Assembly (NCBI RefSeq): GCF_002878395.1
Contig: NC_061118.1
Span: forward strand, 87,095,359 to 87,159,358
DNA length: 64,000 nucleotides
Origin: Capsicum annuum
Taxonomy: Eukaryota; Streptophyta; Magnoliopsida; Solanales; Solanaceae
Direction of reading: 5' to 3'
Below are positions 36,142 through 47,007 of the stretch, piece after piece. Positions within the stretch are counted from its first letter, which is position 1. Each line of letters begins with the position of its first letter. A model generated the notes under the pieces. It saw only the letters and a program-made list of their open reading frames with translations, was not told the DNA's origin and made no database searches. The position numbers and the translations under genes are program-made.

Positions 36142-37730
36142 TGATGTCGCCCGAAAAATACCTCCTAAAAGTATGTTGCAATCGACGTTAAATATAGTAA
36201 TCCAACTAGGTTGGGGTCGAACCCACAGGGAAGATCTAAAGAGTTTCTTGGTTTGATGTAATTCACGAGTAGTGTAGAAAAGTAAAAAGGGGGGATTTTG
36301 TATCAATAGAAAGTAGTAACCAAATCTTGAGTGCTTTTGAGTTGTAAACAATAGAAGACGAATACTAGGCTTGTGTTCCCCCGGCCTCTTAACCCCGTAA
36401 ACTACTATGATCAACCCTATTATTCTATAGTTCTGCATGTAAAGTCTACAAGATATGTGTTATCAGTCGTCTTGTGGTCGTGAAGATAAATTTCACCCTT
36501 TACTGATTCAGTCTCAGTGTATCACCTTATTGCTCTTCGCTACTACCTCAGTTCATGGTAACCTTTTGAGATCTAGTGATTAGATGAGATGGTGGAAAGT
36601 ACATGGTGGAAGTAAATCTCAAATTACTATCTTAATCTTCTTTTCATAATCACAAACTCCCTTGTGAAGATGAATGTTAATACAGTCTATCTCAAACTTC
36701 TGCAACAGTTCTAAGATTAATTATTGTGAAAAAGATTAAGTTACATGCATAAACCCTAGAATAGATGAATATCATACTTCCTCTACGTGGCTAATCCTCT
36801 AGGGTTCCCACAACCCTAGTTAAGGAGATTAGCTTTATGTTTATGTAAGAATCCATGAGTATCAATGAAGAAAACAAGTAATTAATTGCACAAGAATAAG
36901 ATGAATAAACTCCTAAGTCTTGAATTGAATAAAAACCCAAAATCTCAAGAATAATTGCAAAGTATGTGAAAAGTAGTAAGAATAATATCAAAGTACGTAA
37001 CCTAATAAAAGGTAAATCCTAGGGTATTTATAGTATCTCAAAATAACATAAAAATCCTAATAAAAAAAGGGAAAGGTAAAGCTATGTCAGCACTCGGTAT
37101 GACTCAGTCTTCAACTCGTACCGGCATCATACGAGTCGTACCATACCTGCTCATATCCATTCCATTGTTTGATCTCCCTAGGCTTTAACTTTCTAATTTG
37201 TATATGACTCCTGCTTATGAGCCGTACATTCAATAGAAAACTCATGTCTTGAACTCGTATCCACCTAGGACTTTCTTTATTCCAAGGTTGGACACTAATA
37301 TGCTCACCATTGATTGTACGAGTCATACTCAGACTTTTGACTCATATACATCTGGGACTTTAACTCCTGATAGTAGCTTTGGACACTATTATCCTTATGA
37401 CTGTTGTTCACGACCCGTATCCTCAGCGTACGACTTATATAGCTGAGTTGTATCTTTTTTACTTAGTCTTTTGCTTGGGTCTTTGGTTTTGTTGTGCTTA
37501 TGAGTCATCAAATGAACCGTATATTGTGTTTACGACTCATCAGGAAACTCATATCTTGATCAGACTTGGTCTTTTCAGGTCTTTTTCTTCTATTTTCATT
37601 CCAACACAATTTTAGACCTGTTTTACCTAAAATAAATACAAAAGTGCATCATACCCACTAAAATAACCTAAGTGTCTGCATAAATTTATGGCTTTAAACA
37701 TTGAAAGTGTCGTGTTTCCATGACACATCA
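36142..37730 (-). repeat. 5' LTR of element E
   Basis: 1589 bp on the minus strand, starting TGATGTGTCATGGAAACACG at 37730 and ending CATCA at 36142. Its upstream 710 bp are repeated in the truncated 3' LTR. It is rich in GACTCGTAC-type words between 37085 and 37560, just upstream of a TATA box. Confidence 0.85.
37025..37032 (-). promoter_or_regulatory. Putative TATA box of element E LTR
   Basis: TATAAATA on the minus strand, about 700 bp into the 5' LTR, and conserved at 16496-16503 in the 3' LTR. The flanking block is identical in both copies. Predicted by motif and position only. Confidence 0.6.
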
Positions 37731-38392
37731 AAGTCATAAAGAGAGGCAAAGTATTATTACAAGGTCGATCACGTTCGTGCCCTTGATTTTCAAAAAAAAT
37801 TGAATGGGGAGGGGGGATGTTTGCTTCGCATTTGCACCACGCAGAATTTGCTATTTATGGCATCAAACAAAGTCGAAGTCTCATTTCATATGGGCAAACC
37901 ATATGGTTACTCAGACTTCACCATAGGTATGAATGCGATCCCAAATCCAAAAAACTATGGGTACTCAGACTTCCCCTATATTAATAGCTCTAATGATATA
38001 GTACTCAGACTTCTCCTGCATCATTTGCTCAAAACCCAATCACGACGATTTTCCCTTAAGAATGTCGTCACTCAATATATCATAGGTAAATATTCATCGA
38101 ATATTATAACAAGAAAAATAATGATCAAGAAATACTCTAAACACAAAGAAACACGACTAATCCATGCAAATGTGAACGCCAGCAGAGTGCCCAAATATTA
38201 CAACCCAAATAAAAAATGAAAATTGTCCAAAATGTCATCAAAACATCATAAAAATATCTAGAAATATCAAAATAATATAGGACTAAATAGAATAAAGGCA
38301 AAGATAGGCACTCCCAACTAAAAAGCTAGCAGTGTCCTCACTACATAAACAACCAAGCATAAGAAGAGATAAGAATGCTCCATGAAAATGCA
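37731..38392 (-). other. Element C 3' non-coding region
   Basis: Matches the 3' regions of B and D. It contains three copies of the GAAGTCTGAGTACCCAT-like motif (minus strand; 37898-37923, 37952-37977, 37993-38017). A 139-codon plus-strand open frame at 37800-38219 is antisense to this conserved non-coding block, and I do not consider it a gene. Confidence 0.6.
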
Positions 38393-39619
38393 TCATGAGT
38401 TGCTCTCGCCTGCAGATTCTGCATCATCATCAATATCCCCATGACTGGACCATTTTTCTAGGTCCTTTTACCACTCTCAACTCAGGAGGAAGGAAGTCTA
38501 TCTTGGGGTTTTAGGACCTTCCAAAGGCCCTTCACGCCCTTCCACATATTTCTAAAGAATTTATCTCTCTTTATCTCCCTTTTTACCATCTTCTCAAGTA
38601 AATCTCAGAGCTCTCAGTATGACTCTGCCAAGGAGTGGTCCTCTAGATACCTCTCATAATCGGAGCAGGACACATATGAGTGGTGGGTGGCAGAGCTCTC
38701 TCCTGGTCCCTGGAGCAATCCCAACACTAGCTCTCTAATATCCCTAATATCAACACCAATATCCTCAAGATGCCCAACTATGAATGGCCTACAAGACTTA
38801 GGCTCCTCACATATTGACTTACCCAAGTTGATCGTTCTCATTTTTCTCTTACCTGGTGTGCCCTTACCTTAAATTTTGAGAGGGTAAATGGGAGTTCCAG
38901 GGTGCACCCAAGTATCTCCTAGGTACTCCTCAACTCTTGCTCGCCTGCACAACTCTGTAATTAAAGAGGGGAAAAATAGATGTGTACCACCTTAGTTCTT
39001 AAACAACTTTATCTCTAATAGCACAAGTTGACTAACATTTAAAGGAATGTCATCTAAAATGCAAGAAACCAGCCTAGCCCACATATCAGGAATTGTTATC
39101 ATGTGGGTGTAAGAGGAGACCCGACTATAAATGATAGTCATCCAAATTTGGGCATTGGAGTGAAGTCATTCATGGATATGTTTTTTTGGTTGCCACCCAA
39201 GAGACTTTCCTTCTGGTACATAACATGTCTGCCAACCAGCTTTTTGGCTCACACCCCTTGGCTTTAAAGTAAGCCCATCTTGGCATTAGGGATCCTATAT
39301 ATATTAGTGATTTGCTTTGCCCTAAATTCCACCACCTTTTCTCGAATACTGATAATCATTATGGATGGGTCAGAGAAAGATACTGTGCTAAGGTTAGCGT
39401 AGAAATCCTAGAGTCACTACTCATTCACCTTGCAAGGATCCAAGGCAAAGCACCGCCACCCAGTGGCAACTAACTATCATGAAATGTTGAAAGATTTTTT
39501 GGCATGCTCACTAAGCATATTATTCTCTCTCTAGAAACAGTTTTTTTCTCAGAAGATGACCATAGTATTGAGTGTCGCACTCGGGGGGCCATTAAGCAAA
39601 CTTGGTCGTAATCTGCCAT
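38393..39619 (-). pseudogene. Element C ORF3 remnant (plant transposon protein domain)
   Basis: Homologous to the ORF3 of element D. The ATG at 39619 lies ten bases after an acceptor-like TTTTTTAG (ending 39629). Readable blocks are an 'EFYANLSTVSF'-like segment near 39400, 'ISMNDFTPM' near 39175, and 'RARVEEYLGDTWVHPG', which matches 'RARVEEYAIDTWVLPS' in D. The C-terminal open stretch 38841-38614 has 'PFIVGHLEDIGVDIRDIREL', and the end is acidic ('DIDDDAESAGESNS', TGA at 38395-38393). Numerous stops and frame changes are present. The product's role is unknown. Confidence 0.65.
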
Positions 39620-40611
39620 GAGGCAATCCTAAAAAACATGAGAACAACACAACCACATTAATCATTGACATTTTAATGCACCAACTAAGCTATGTTAACC
39701 ACTAAATCTCATGGGATAGATACTATGTGGTGTTTGGACAAGAATTTTAAAGAGTGGAATTTTTAACCCAGGCTAGAATACAGCCTCACATGTAGTTATC
39801 GCGGTATGTGAGACCAGTTCAATGCCCAAATTTCATCAGTCCAAAACTCCAAATTCTAAGCCAAAACATGTTACAAAACAAGAGTTTAACACTAAAATCA
39901 TTGAACAAGCTTACAAGGTACTCGATTATGCCCTTAGAATGTGAAAACAACTAGCTATGACTCATTTTGGAATTTGACTGAGCACTTGGTGTGCACCCTT
40001 TATTTTACTCAACTTCACACACAATTTGGGTACTCAAGACTTCCCCAAGTGTGTACACACCATATTCTAGCAGCTAGCCACCACACAAGTTAATTCAACA
40101 CAAAATAATCAATGAAAATCATAGATTTAGGCCTTTCCCTATAAAATACTTTCTATGGACCATTTTCAACAATTTAAGAACGAATTCAAGACACTTACTG
40201 GAGGGAATGATGCAAAAGGGATGCTCTAATGCTTTTGAATGCCTAAAATGTGCCTAAGAGTGAATAAAAATTGAGAGAAAATTTGAGAAATGAGTGTGGG
40301 GGAAATGGGAGTCTGGTGGTCTTTTAAAACTGATTTGACTACGATTGCGGTCCAAGGTCTGCGATCACACTATTTCTGCTCCTCTATTCACCATTGTTCA
40401 GCTTATTGATCAATTTTCGCACAATTTCCCCAGTTCAGTTCATCATACAAAAATTTCACACTTTCCTTTTCACAAACTCATTTAAATCACTCCATAGTAC
40501 CTCAAATGCATGGATTAATCAATGTCAAAAATTTAAAATCTACTCTACCAAATAAAGAAAACAAAGAATACGACCCACTTTTATGGCATTTGTGAGTTTC
40601 CTCCCATATAG
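39620..40611 (-). other. Element C leader of ORF3, non-coding
   Basis: About 1 kb with no gene. It includes one GGGTACTC..GACTTCCCC motif copy (40028-40046), CpG words near 40335-40372 and a U-rich run before AG at 39630-39629. Confidence 0.55.
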
Positions 40612-42925
40612 CGCCTTAGTTATCATCGTGGTATGATGTCTTCCATCCTTTGCAGGTTGGATTCTTAATGGATCCATTCTTCACTTTCTCATCCTCAACA
40701 CCTATCTCCGATACCACCTTAAGATCCATGGGTTTCTTCTCCATTTTCCAAACCCAGAATGATATTTCACCATCATGGACTCTAAATCTCATTACCCTAA
40801 CCTCCAAATCAAAATTGCCCTTTCTATAGCAAGAAAAGGTCGACCAAGGAAAATAGGAACCTCTTAGTCCATATCATAATCTAAGAATAAAAAATCCACC
40901 AAAAATTATGAATTTATCCACTTTCACCAACACATCAAACAAAACACCAACCGATTTTTGTATGGGCCGGTCTGCCATCAAAAGCTTCATCGATGTAGGA
41001 GTGGGGGTACTCAAAACAAGCCTCTGATATATTTCATAGGGAATGAGATTAATACTCACACCAAGGTCACATAAAGCTTTTACAAACTTATGTGCCCCGA
41101 TGGTGCATCGAATGGTAAAGGCCTCAGGTCCTCATTCTTTTCTGCCATTTCGCTACTCGTGATAGTACTACACCCATAGGTGACTTCAAAGGTGTCACCT
41201 TCAACAAGTTTCTTCTTCGATATTAATTTTTTCATAAGCTTAGCATACCTCGAAATCTCTTAGATAGTCCCAAGTAGTGGGATATTAATACAGAGGTTGC
41301 TAAACTTAGTTATGAATTTCTTGAGCTTATTGTTATCCTCTTTTCTCTTAAGCCTTTATAAAAATGGATAAAGGACTTTCATGGTGAGCAATACATCATC
41401 TTGTGGTTTATCATTCTCACCCACCTCTTCATCTATTTCCACCAGTTTTTTTCATCTTCTTCACTTTGAGATGTCGGAGGACTTTCGTTTGACTTAATCA
41501 CAACCATTGTTTTCACATTCATTGTCTCAAATTTTGGCTATTTTTCACCCATATTTTCTCCCTCAAATTCCTTCAAATTATCACCAAGAGTCTTATCACT
41601 CCTAGTGACTATTGCCAATACTTGAGCTTCATTTTTTGGTTTCATAATAGTGCCACTAGGAATACCCCATTTTGGTCCAGCAATTAATTGAGTGGAGATT
41701 TTCCTGATTTTTGTTTCCAATTGTTTGATAGAAGCGGAGTGGGATATAACCATTTGGTTGATTTGTAAAAAATTTTCTTTCAATTTACGAACCATTTTTT
41801 TCGTTCCCTCTACTTTTATCAAAATTCCTACCAATATATCTTCGATTTTATATTTAACAAGGTTGGTAGAGCTACCTTCTTTGTTCTTTGCCCAATCATG
41901 AGGAGGCACATAATGATCATAGTCATGGTCTTTATCCCTCCAATCATGGAAACGATCTCTATCCCTTTCATTCCAACCTTGGTTTCCCCCTTGCCTTTGT
42001 TAGGCTGGGTGGGAACCCCCCGAATAATTGGCAAAATATCAAATCTCTTCATAGAGCTTCTTGGCCGCTTCATCATCATAGGCCTTGGTTGCCATGGCAT
42101 TAACCGCTTTTGAGGGTACACCCATCACATGTTTCATCAAAATCTCTAATTGAGTCATCATTTTTTCTATATTCTCCTCTCTCTCATCATCTCTCTTTCT
42201 TTATTCCTTGTCAACATCAAAGGTAGTAGGAGATCCTTTTGGTACCTTGGCATCTCAGGTATGCCACCCTCAATTTTTTCTTGGTAACTTCCTCAAGAAA
42301 ATTTAAAGTCCATTGATAAGTCAGCATCATAAGAGAACCCCCTGCCACATTGTCTACCATGGTTTTGTTGAGTGAATTAAGAGCCCGGTAGAATATTTGG
42401 AGAAGAATCTTCTCTGGGACCTTGTGGTTATGACAATCCATGAGTTTTTCATTGAATATTTCCCACACCGCATACAGTGTTTCTCCATTTAATTTCCTAA
42501 AGTCCATTATCTCATCACGCAATTTGAGCATTTTGGATGGTGGGACGGTCAAGAAACACCACTGTGAGTTCATTACATGAAGTGATAGATCCATTCGAAA
42601 GAGAAAAAAGCCACAATACGGTCTCTCCTATTAGAGAAAATGGGAAGAGACAAAGACGAATGGAATCTTGGGTTATGTGTTCAATACCAAAGGGTGCACA
42701 CACTTCTATGAAGTTCATCAAATACAAGTTGGGGTCCTCATAGGCATGTCCCCCAAAAAGTCCTTTCGTTTGTAGAATATGCAAAATAACGCTCGTGATA
42801 TGAAAGATACCATTCCCATGAGTAGGTGGTATACGGATGGTACTTGAATGTCCAACGTCATTGATTTGCTCCTTATCATCAAGAGGGCCATCGAAAGACC
42901 TGGAAATGCTTGTATTGTCACACAT
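40612..42925 (-). pseudogene. Element C gag-protease remnant (no RT or IN follows)
   Basis: The start is ATG 42925 (MCDNTSISRSFDGPLDDKEQ), matching gag of B. The first block, to 42515, has 'IPPTHGNGIFHITSVILHIL' and 'GETVLWLFSLSNGSITSCNEL'. A frame change leads to 42594-42217 with 'LRDEIMDFRKLNGETLYAVW' and 'KILLQIFYRALN'. Further frame changes lead to 41909-41538 ('YKIEDILVGILIKVEGTKKM'). The protease is readable near 41090-40874: 'ALCDLG' then 'VSINLIPYEIYQRL'. The Asp-Leu-Gly active site is present. Instead of an RT, the frame ends a short way downstream ('NPTCKGWKTSYHDDN', stop near 40616) and the ORF3 leader begins. The missing RT-IN is therefore a clean architectural loss, in contrast to the random decay elsewhere. 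Confidence 0.78.
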
Positions 42926-43049
42926 AGTTCCGTGAAAACTATGGAAATCATGTAAAAAGGAACAAAAAATAGAAACCAAAATAAATAAACACCACTACAG
43001 GTACACCCTAAGTAAGAATCAACACCGCACAACTGAAAACTAGATTTCA

Positions 43050-43071
43050 CTCCCCGACAACGGTGCCATTT
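43050..43071 (-). other. Primer binding site of element C (tRNA-Asp type)
   Basis: The minus strand reads AAATGGCACCGTTGTCGGGG directly after the LTR; two differences from the usual Athila primer site within the core. Confidence 0.8.
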
Positions 43072-44910
43072 TGATTAACGGTTACCTATACCTTATAAGT
43101 TGGTAGAGGACTATTGTTGTCAATAGCTCAACTTTTGTTAAGGTTGAATCCACGAGGAGCAAAATTTAGGTTTCTAGTCCTATTGGTGTTGAAAATTACT
43201 AGAAAGATACCTGAAGTGTAAATAAAGTAAAAAACATGATTTAAATTAGGGGGTTTGATTTGTAAAAATATTTGATCAATATCAAATCAAGTCAAGACAA
43301 TAAGACAACGATTCAAAAATTCACTACTAGAATGATCTTGGGATTATGCCTACCTAAGGGCAAATTATGCATAGGAACATGATGATTTATGCAAATCCTA
43401 GTTAATGTCGATAAGGTAGGATAGGTTGAAAGCCCTTGACGCTAGTTTGTCAATAAAGCCTCAAGGATATCACTCATTAACCCTTTTGAGTATAGTAACG
43501 CCCCGAAAAATGGGTCCCGGAGCGTCACACGGTGCTTGAGGCTACGAGTAGCCTCAAGCTAACCCTTTGAGCCATTTTCATTCAACTCAATGAGGTTTCT
43601 ATAAATAACCCTCAAATATCAACAGAGTAATCATCATCCAAGAATAAAAGAATTTCAGAAAGATAACAAAATATGACTTATTAGTCAACTCCCAACATCT
43701 ATACTAGTCTGACAAGCCTCTAAGAAAATCAATAAAACCAGCGAGCCATTGAGACATGCCCCAACTGACTCATACCCAGTTATCAAATGTAAACGATCCT
43801 ATGAAACCAACATCAAACATCACGTCCTTGGAATATGAGGACTCACCACAACAGAGGATGTAGAACAACGTGCCTAAAGAATCATTGTCGAACCTGGAAC
43901 TGAGCACCTGAACCTATATTCTGAGAAAATGCAGCCCACATCCGAAGATGTGGGTCAGTACCATGAAAAGGAACCGAGTATATAGGGGTGTATGCAGTAG
44001 TATAAACATCATCATCATAAATATTTATAAGAAATATGCAGGATGTATGAAAGACTCACATAGCCCAAAGAAAATCATCATAATCATGAGAGGATGAAAT
44101 AAGTACAATAACACATGTGAGTCGTCATATAATTTGCCAATCACTTTCAGTTCATCAAGAATATCAATTCTCATAATGTAAATATCATTTAAATCTTTTG
44201 AAAGAATAACTTTCACAATTCCACTTTCAAATCACTTCACCATTCACCATAGACACAAGGAAACACACACACAATGGGAGATCCTATAACCAACATAAAC
44301 CATGTGAGCTACATGGAGTCCAATATATAACCCACGTTGGGGAGAGCCATCCTATCCTTTCCATCGGAGTAGGTCTATCGATATCAAATCCACATAGGGG
44401 AGCACGTAGTTCTAGGGAAGTAAGGCCGCTTTATACCTCCCACTCAGTGCTAAAGATTTCTCCAAGACTTAGCTCAGATTATTTCAAAGACAATCCACAA
44501 CAAAACAATTTGAGTAATATATAAATATACATCAAAAGTCATCATGCTTCCCATCTATCAAAATCAACCACGTTGTGAATTTCTTTCACACTCAAGTTCA
44601 AAACAACTCCATTAAGACCAAAAGGTCAAATCATTCAAAATATCTCAAATATTCAACATCAACGTGCTTATAACACACACTTTTTCAAAAAAAAAAACTC
44701 AATTTCCAATGGGAATTCACGACCCAAATATCAAAATTATGATAAATATCGTTCAAGATTCATGCTTTATATCTCCACACATGTAAATTCATCTTTCAAA
44801 ATCATAAACATCAAGATTTCATAATAATCATCATAAGATATGGGTTCATGCTTCAAATTCATAAAAAACAAATAAAAATCATGCCTTTGTAAAGAAAATT
44901 ACTTTTGGGC

Positions 44911-44934
44911 ACAAGAACGAAAAAGAGTTCTTGT
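44911..44934 (-). promoter_or_regulatory. Hairpin after splice-donor-like site in LTR S
   Basis: On the minus strand, AAGGTATG (donor GT at 44951-44950) is followed 17 nt later by ACAAGAAC, the loop TCTTTTTC, and GTTCTTGT. That is a perfect 8-bp stem. The arrangement is the same as in the LTRs of F and G with a different stem sequence. Structure is predicted from the sequence only. Confidence 0.6.
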
Positions 44935-45023
44935 TGAAAAACCCCACATACCTTGAATGATGAACTTTAGATTGCTACTCATTTTTGAGATGTTAATCGT
45001 GCCTTTGAATGATGGTTCTTGGA

Positions 45024-45165
45024 GTTCTTGAACTAGGAACTTGGAATCTTGAATAAATTTGCAGAATTAATGGTGAACTTTGGAGGTTCTTGAAGTTCTT
45101 GAACTAGGAACTTGGAATCTTGAATAAATTTGCAGAATTAATGGTGAACTTTGGAGGTTCTTGAA
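45024..45165. repeat. 71-bp tandem duplication in LTR S
   Basis: Two adjacent, nearly identical units of 71 bp starting GTTCTTGAACTAGGAACTTGG (45024 and 45095). Confidence 0.92.
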
Positions 45166-45335
45166 GTTGGATATAGGAGCTTAGGGTTTTCTTTTTGAGG
45201 AAATTTGATGAAATATAAAATATAATGCTTCTAATAGGCTTTAATATAGGGTTTGGATGGATTCTGGGTGAGGGGCAATGACTAAAACGCCCCTAAAAAT
45301 TAAATAATTCTCAAATCTATCCTTTGGTGGACTGT

Positions 45336-45675
45336 TTTGATAGTCTGAAGTAGATCAACCATAACGTTTTACTCCGATATCCAAATTGGATGAAACCAAT
45401 TTCATTAGAAAGAGACTCTCATATCTTTTCGTTGATATATAGTATATCACCCAGATCATTGTGTACGAGGAGTTATCACTGTTTGAAGTTGACCCAAAAA
45501 TTCTCTTTTGATGGCTGAAGTATTTTGACCATAACATTTTGCTCCGATAGACAAATTAGATGAAACCAATTTCATTGGAAAGAGGACTCGCAGAGCTTTC
45601 TATTGATATATAGTAGATCACCCAGATTATTATGTATAAGGAGTTATGATCATTTAAATTTGGAGAAAAAATACG
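45336..45675. repeat. About 171-bp diverged tandem repeat in LTR S
   Basis: Units 45336-45505 and 45506-45675 share 'tgaaaccaatttcatt.gaa', 'gttgatatatagta.atcacccag' and 'aggagttat'. A third, weaker unit may follow (45741-45840, 'gtccattttggatgatcc'). Confidence 0.75.
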
Positions 45676-46934
45676 GCAGGCCTCAGTACTTTTTCCTGCA
45701 CGTTTTACTGTTTATTACTATTCACAGTTCGATCGGAATGTTTATAACTCGTCGCTCGGGTGTCCATTTTGGATGATCCACATATCGTTGGAAAGCTTAT
45801 TCGATACTCTACACAATGGTGGGTCATAATATAAGACATTACACACGGAAAAATTTATAATTCATTCTAGAAGATAGAACCCAACACGTTTACGCATAAA
45901 ATCTTAACAAAAAATTTCCCGAGGTATTACAAGTACCTAATGAGTGTGTCAATTAAATCCACCCAACACCTCAATTAGGCATCCTTATTACTAGGAAGAT
46001 GCCCAAGACATAGAAAACTCTCTAATTAACCTTATTTCTAATATGGTAAAAAGATTACAAACAACATCTGCTATTGTCCACTATTGCTTTGTCCATCATA
46101 ACCCTCTTTTAAGGATGCCATGGGTTCCAACAGTTAGCCTAGATCCTTTTTTCAAGGATGAAGTGAGTTTTCAAGAGTTTGGGGTTTCACCCACAAACAT
46201 ATTTTGGGCAGTTGATGTTTTCACCCATAAATCCTAACTAATTAAACTAAAAAATAGTGAAACCCATCATCAATAAGATAGAATCAACACAAATACATCA
46301 TAATCCATACATAATTGCTCCTTAGTTCAACATAATCCTAAGATAAAGAGATTTAGTTACTCATGAAGAAAGGGGAAAGAAATATATCATAAGTTTCATT
46401 CAAAACATCCATCATTTGATTTCACCAAATTCAAAGAAAAAATCAAATACAATTATTACCCGAACTAGGGTTTGTAACTACAAGTTTAATGTCTCTATAA
46501 AGTGTGGATTACAAAAATGAGAAAGGGTTTGAAACTTTTAAGGGATATGGGGTCAGCTATTGAAAATTATAAAACTATTCCTGTCCTTATTCTCACGTTA
46601 ATGCAATTGCATCAGCTTTGTCGTGATCACAGATACCGCATCCGCAATTAGATCTACGTAATTGGAGTGGCTGACCTATCTTAACTGGCCGCGATCGCGG
46701 CCCGTAATCATGGTACCTAAACTTGATTTGTGTAGGGTCTTTAGCTGTACACTTTCCTCTCCTTTTGATTCCCTTTTAGCTCAAACCCATATTTTTCTAT
46801 ATCATCATATGTATGCCTGCATAATATAGAAATTAATGCATTCAAGTAACACATTTGTCTAATTCATACCTTTTAAATTGTAGTAGTATGCATAAATTTT
46901 AGATGCAAATAAGTGGTAAATTCACCACTCATCA

Positions 46935-47007
46935 GATATAAAGATTCAACCTACACTGGATTTGCATAAGCAGTCCCAGTATAGATCCAGACTATTTGGG
47001 ATGCAGT
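46935..47007. other. Unassigned 73-bp spacer between C and F
   Basis: No gene and no match to other parts of the window. It is the pre-insertion DNA next to both elements. Confidence 0.5.

Larger units (their letters stand above)
16491..37730 (-). mobile_element. Element E: Athila-type Ty3/gypsy element, defective, interrupted by element D
   Basis: Minus-strand order: 5' LTR (37730-36142), tRNA-Asp primer site, gag, protease, RT, RNase H, integrase, ORF3, 3' UTR, purine tract, truncated 3' LTR (17182-16491). Element D, with its target duplication, splits the RT. Without D the element is about 12.8 kb, a normal size for Athila. It is the only Athila-type copy in the window with a pol region, and so the natural autonomous counterpart of B, C and D. 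All frames carry stops or frameshifts. No target duplication can be seen, because the 3' LTR is broken. Confidence 0.85.
43494..45931 (-). repeat. Solo LTR S (chromovirus type) inside the C LTR
   Basis: 2438 bp. On the minus strand it starts TGTAATACCTCGGG at 45931 and ends CCGGGACCCATTTTTCGGGGCG plus TTACT at 43494, the near-inverted TGTAAYRCC/GGGGCGTTAC ends common in Tekay-type LTRs. It is flanked by AGTAT (43489-43493) and AGTAC (45932-45936), a 4/5 target duplication. Rejoining the flanks restores the C LTR as seen in B and D ('aggtattc..aaag' region). No internal region, so it is a product of LTR-LTR recombination. Confidence 0.8.
37731..46934 (-). mobile_element. Element C: non-autonomous Athila-like element (3' LTR missing), hosting a solo LTR
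   Basis: Minus-strand order: 5' LTR (46934-43072, split by solo LTR S), tRNA-Asp primer site, gag, protease, ORF3 leader, ORF3, 3' region. RT, RNase H and integrase are absent. It stops at 37731 against the 5' LTR of element E, so its purine tract and 3' LTR are not present here. The layout parallels B and D. Confidence 0.8.
43072..46934 (-). repeat. 5' LTR of element C, interrupted by solo LTR S
   Basis: On the minus strand it runs from TGATGAGTGGTGAATTTACC (46934) to TTAATCA (43072). Without S (43494-45936) it is about 1420 bp, close to the D LTR length. CpG words (GCGATCGCGG type) lie at 46616-46715. Sequence blocks are shared with the LTRs of B and D. Confidence 0.8.

Noticed and set aside
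37800..38219. 139-codon plus-strand frame
   Set aside because: Antisense to the conserved 3' non-coding region of element C; no codon or domain support.
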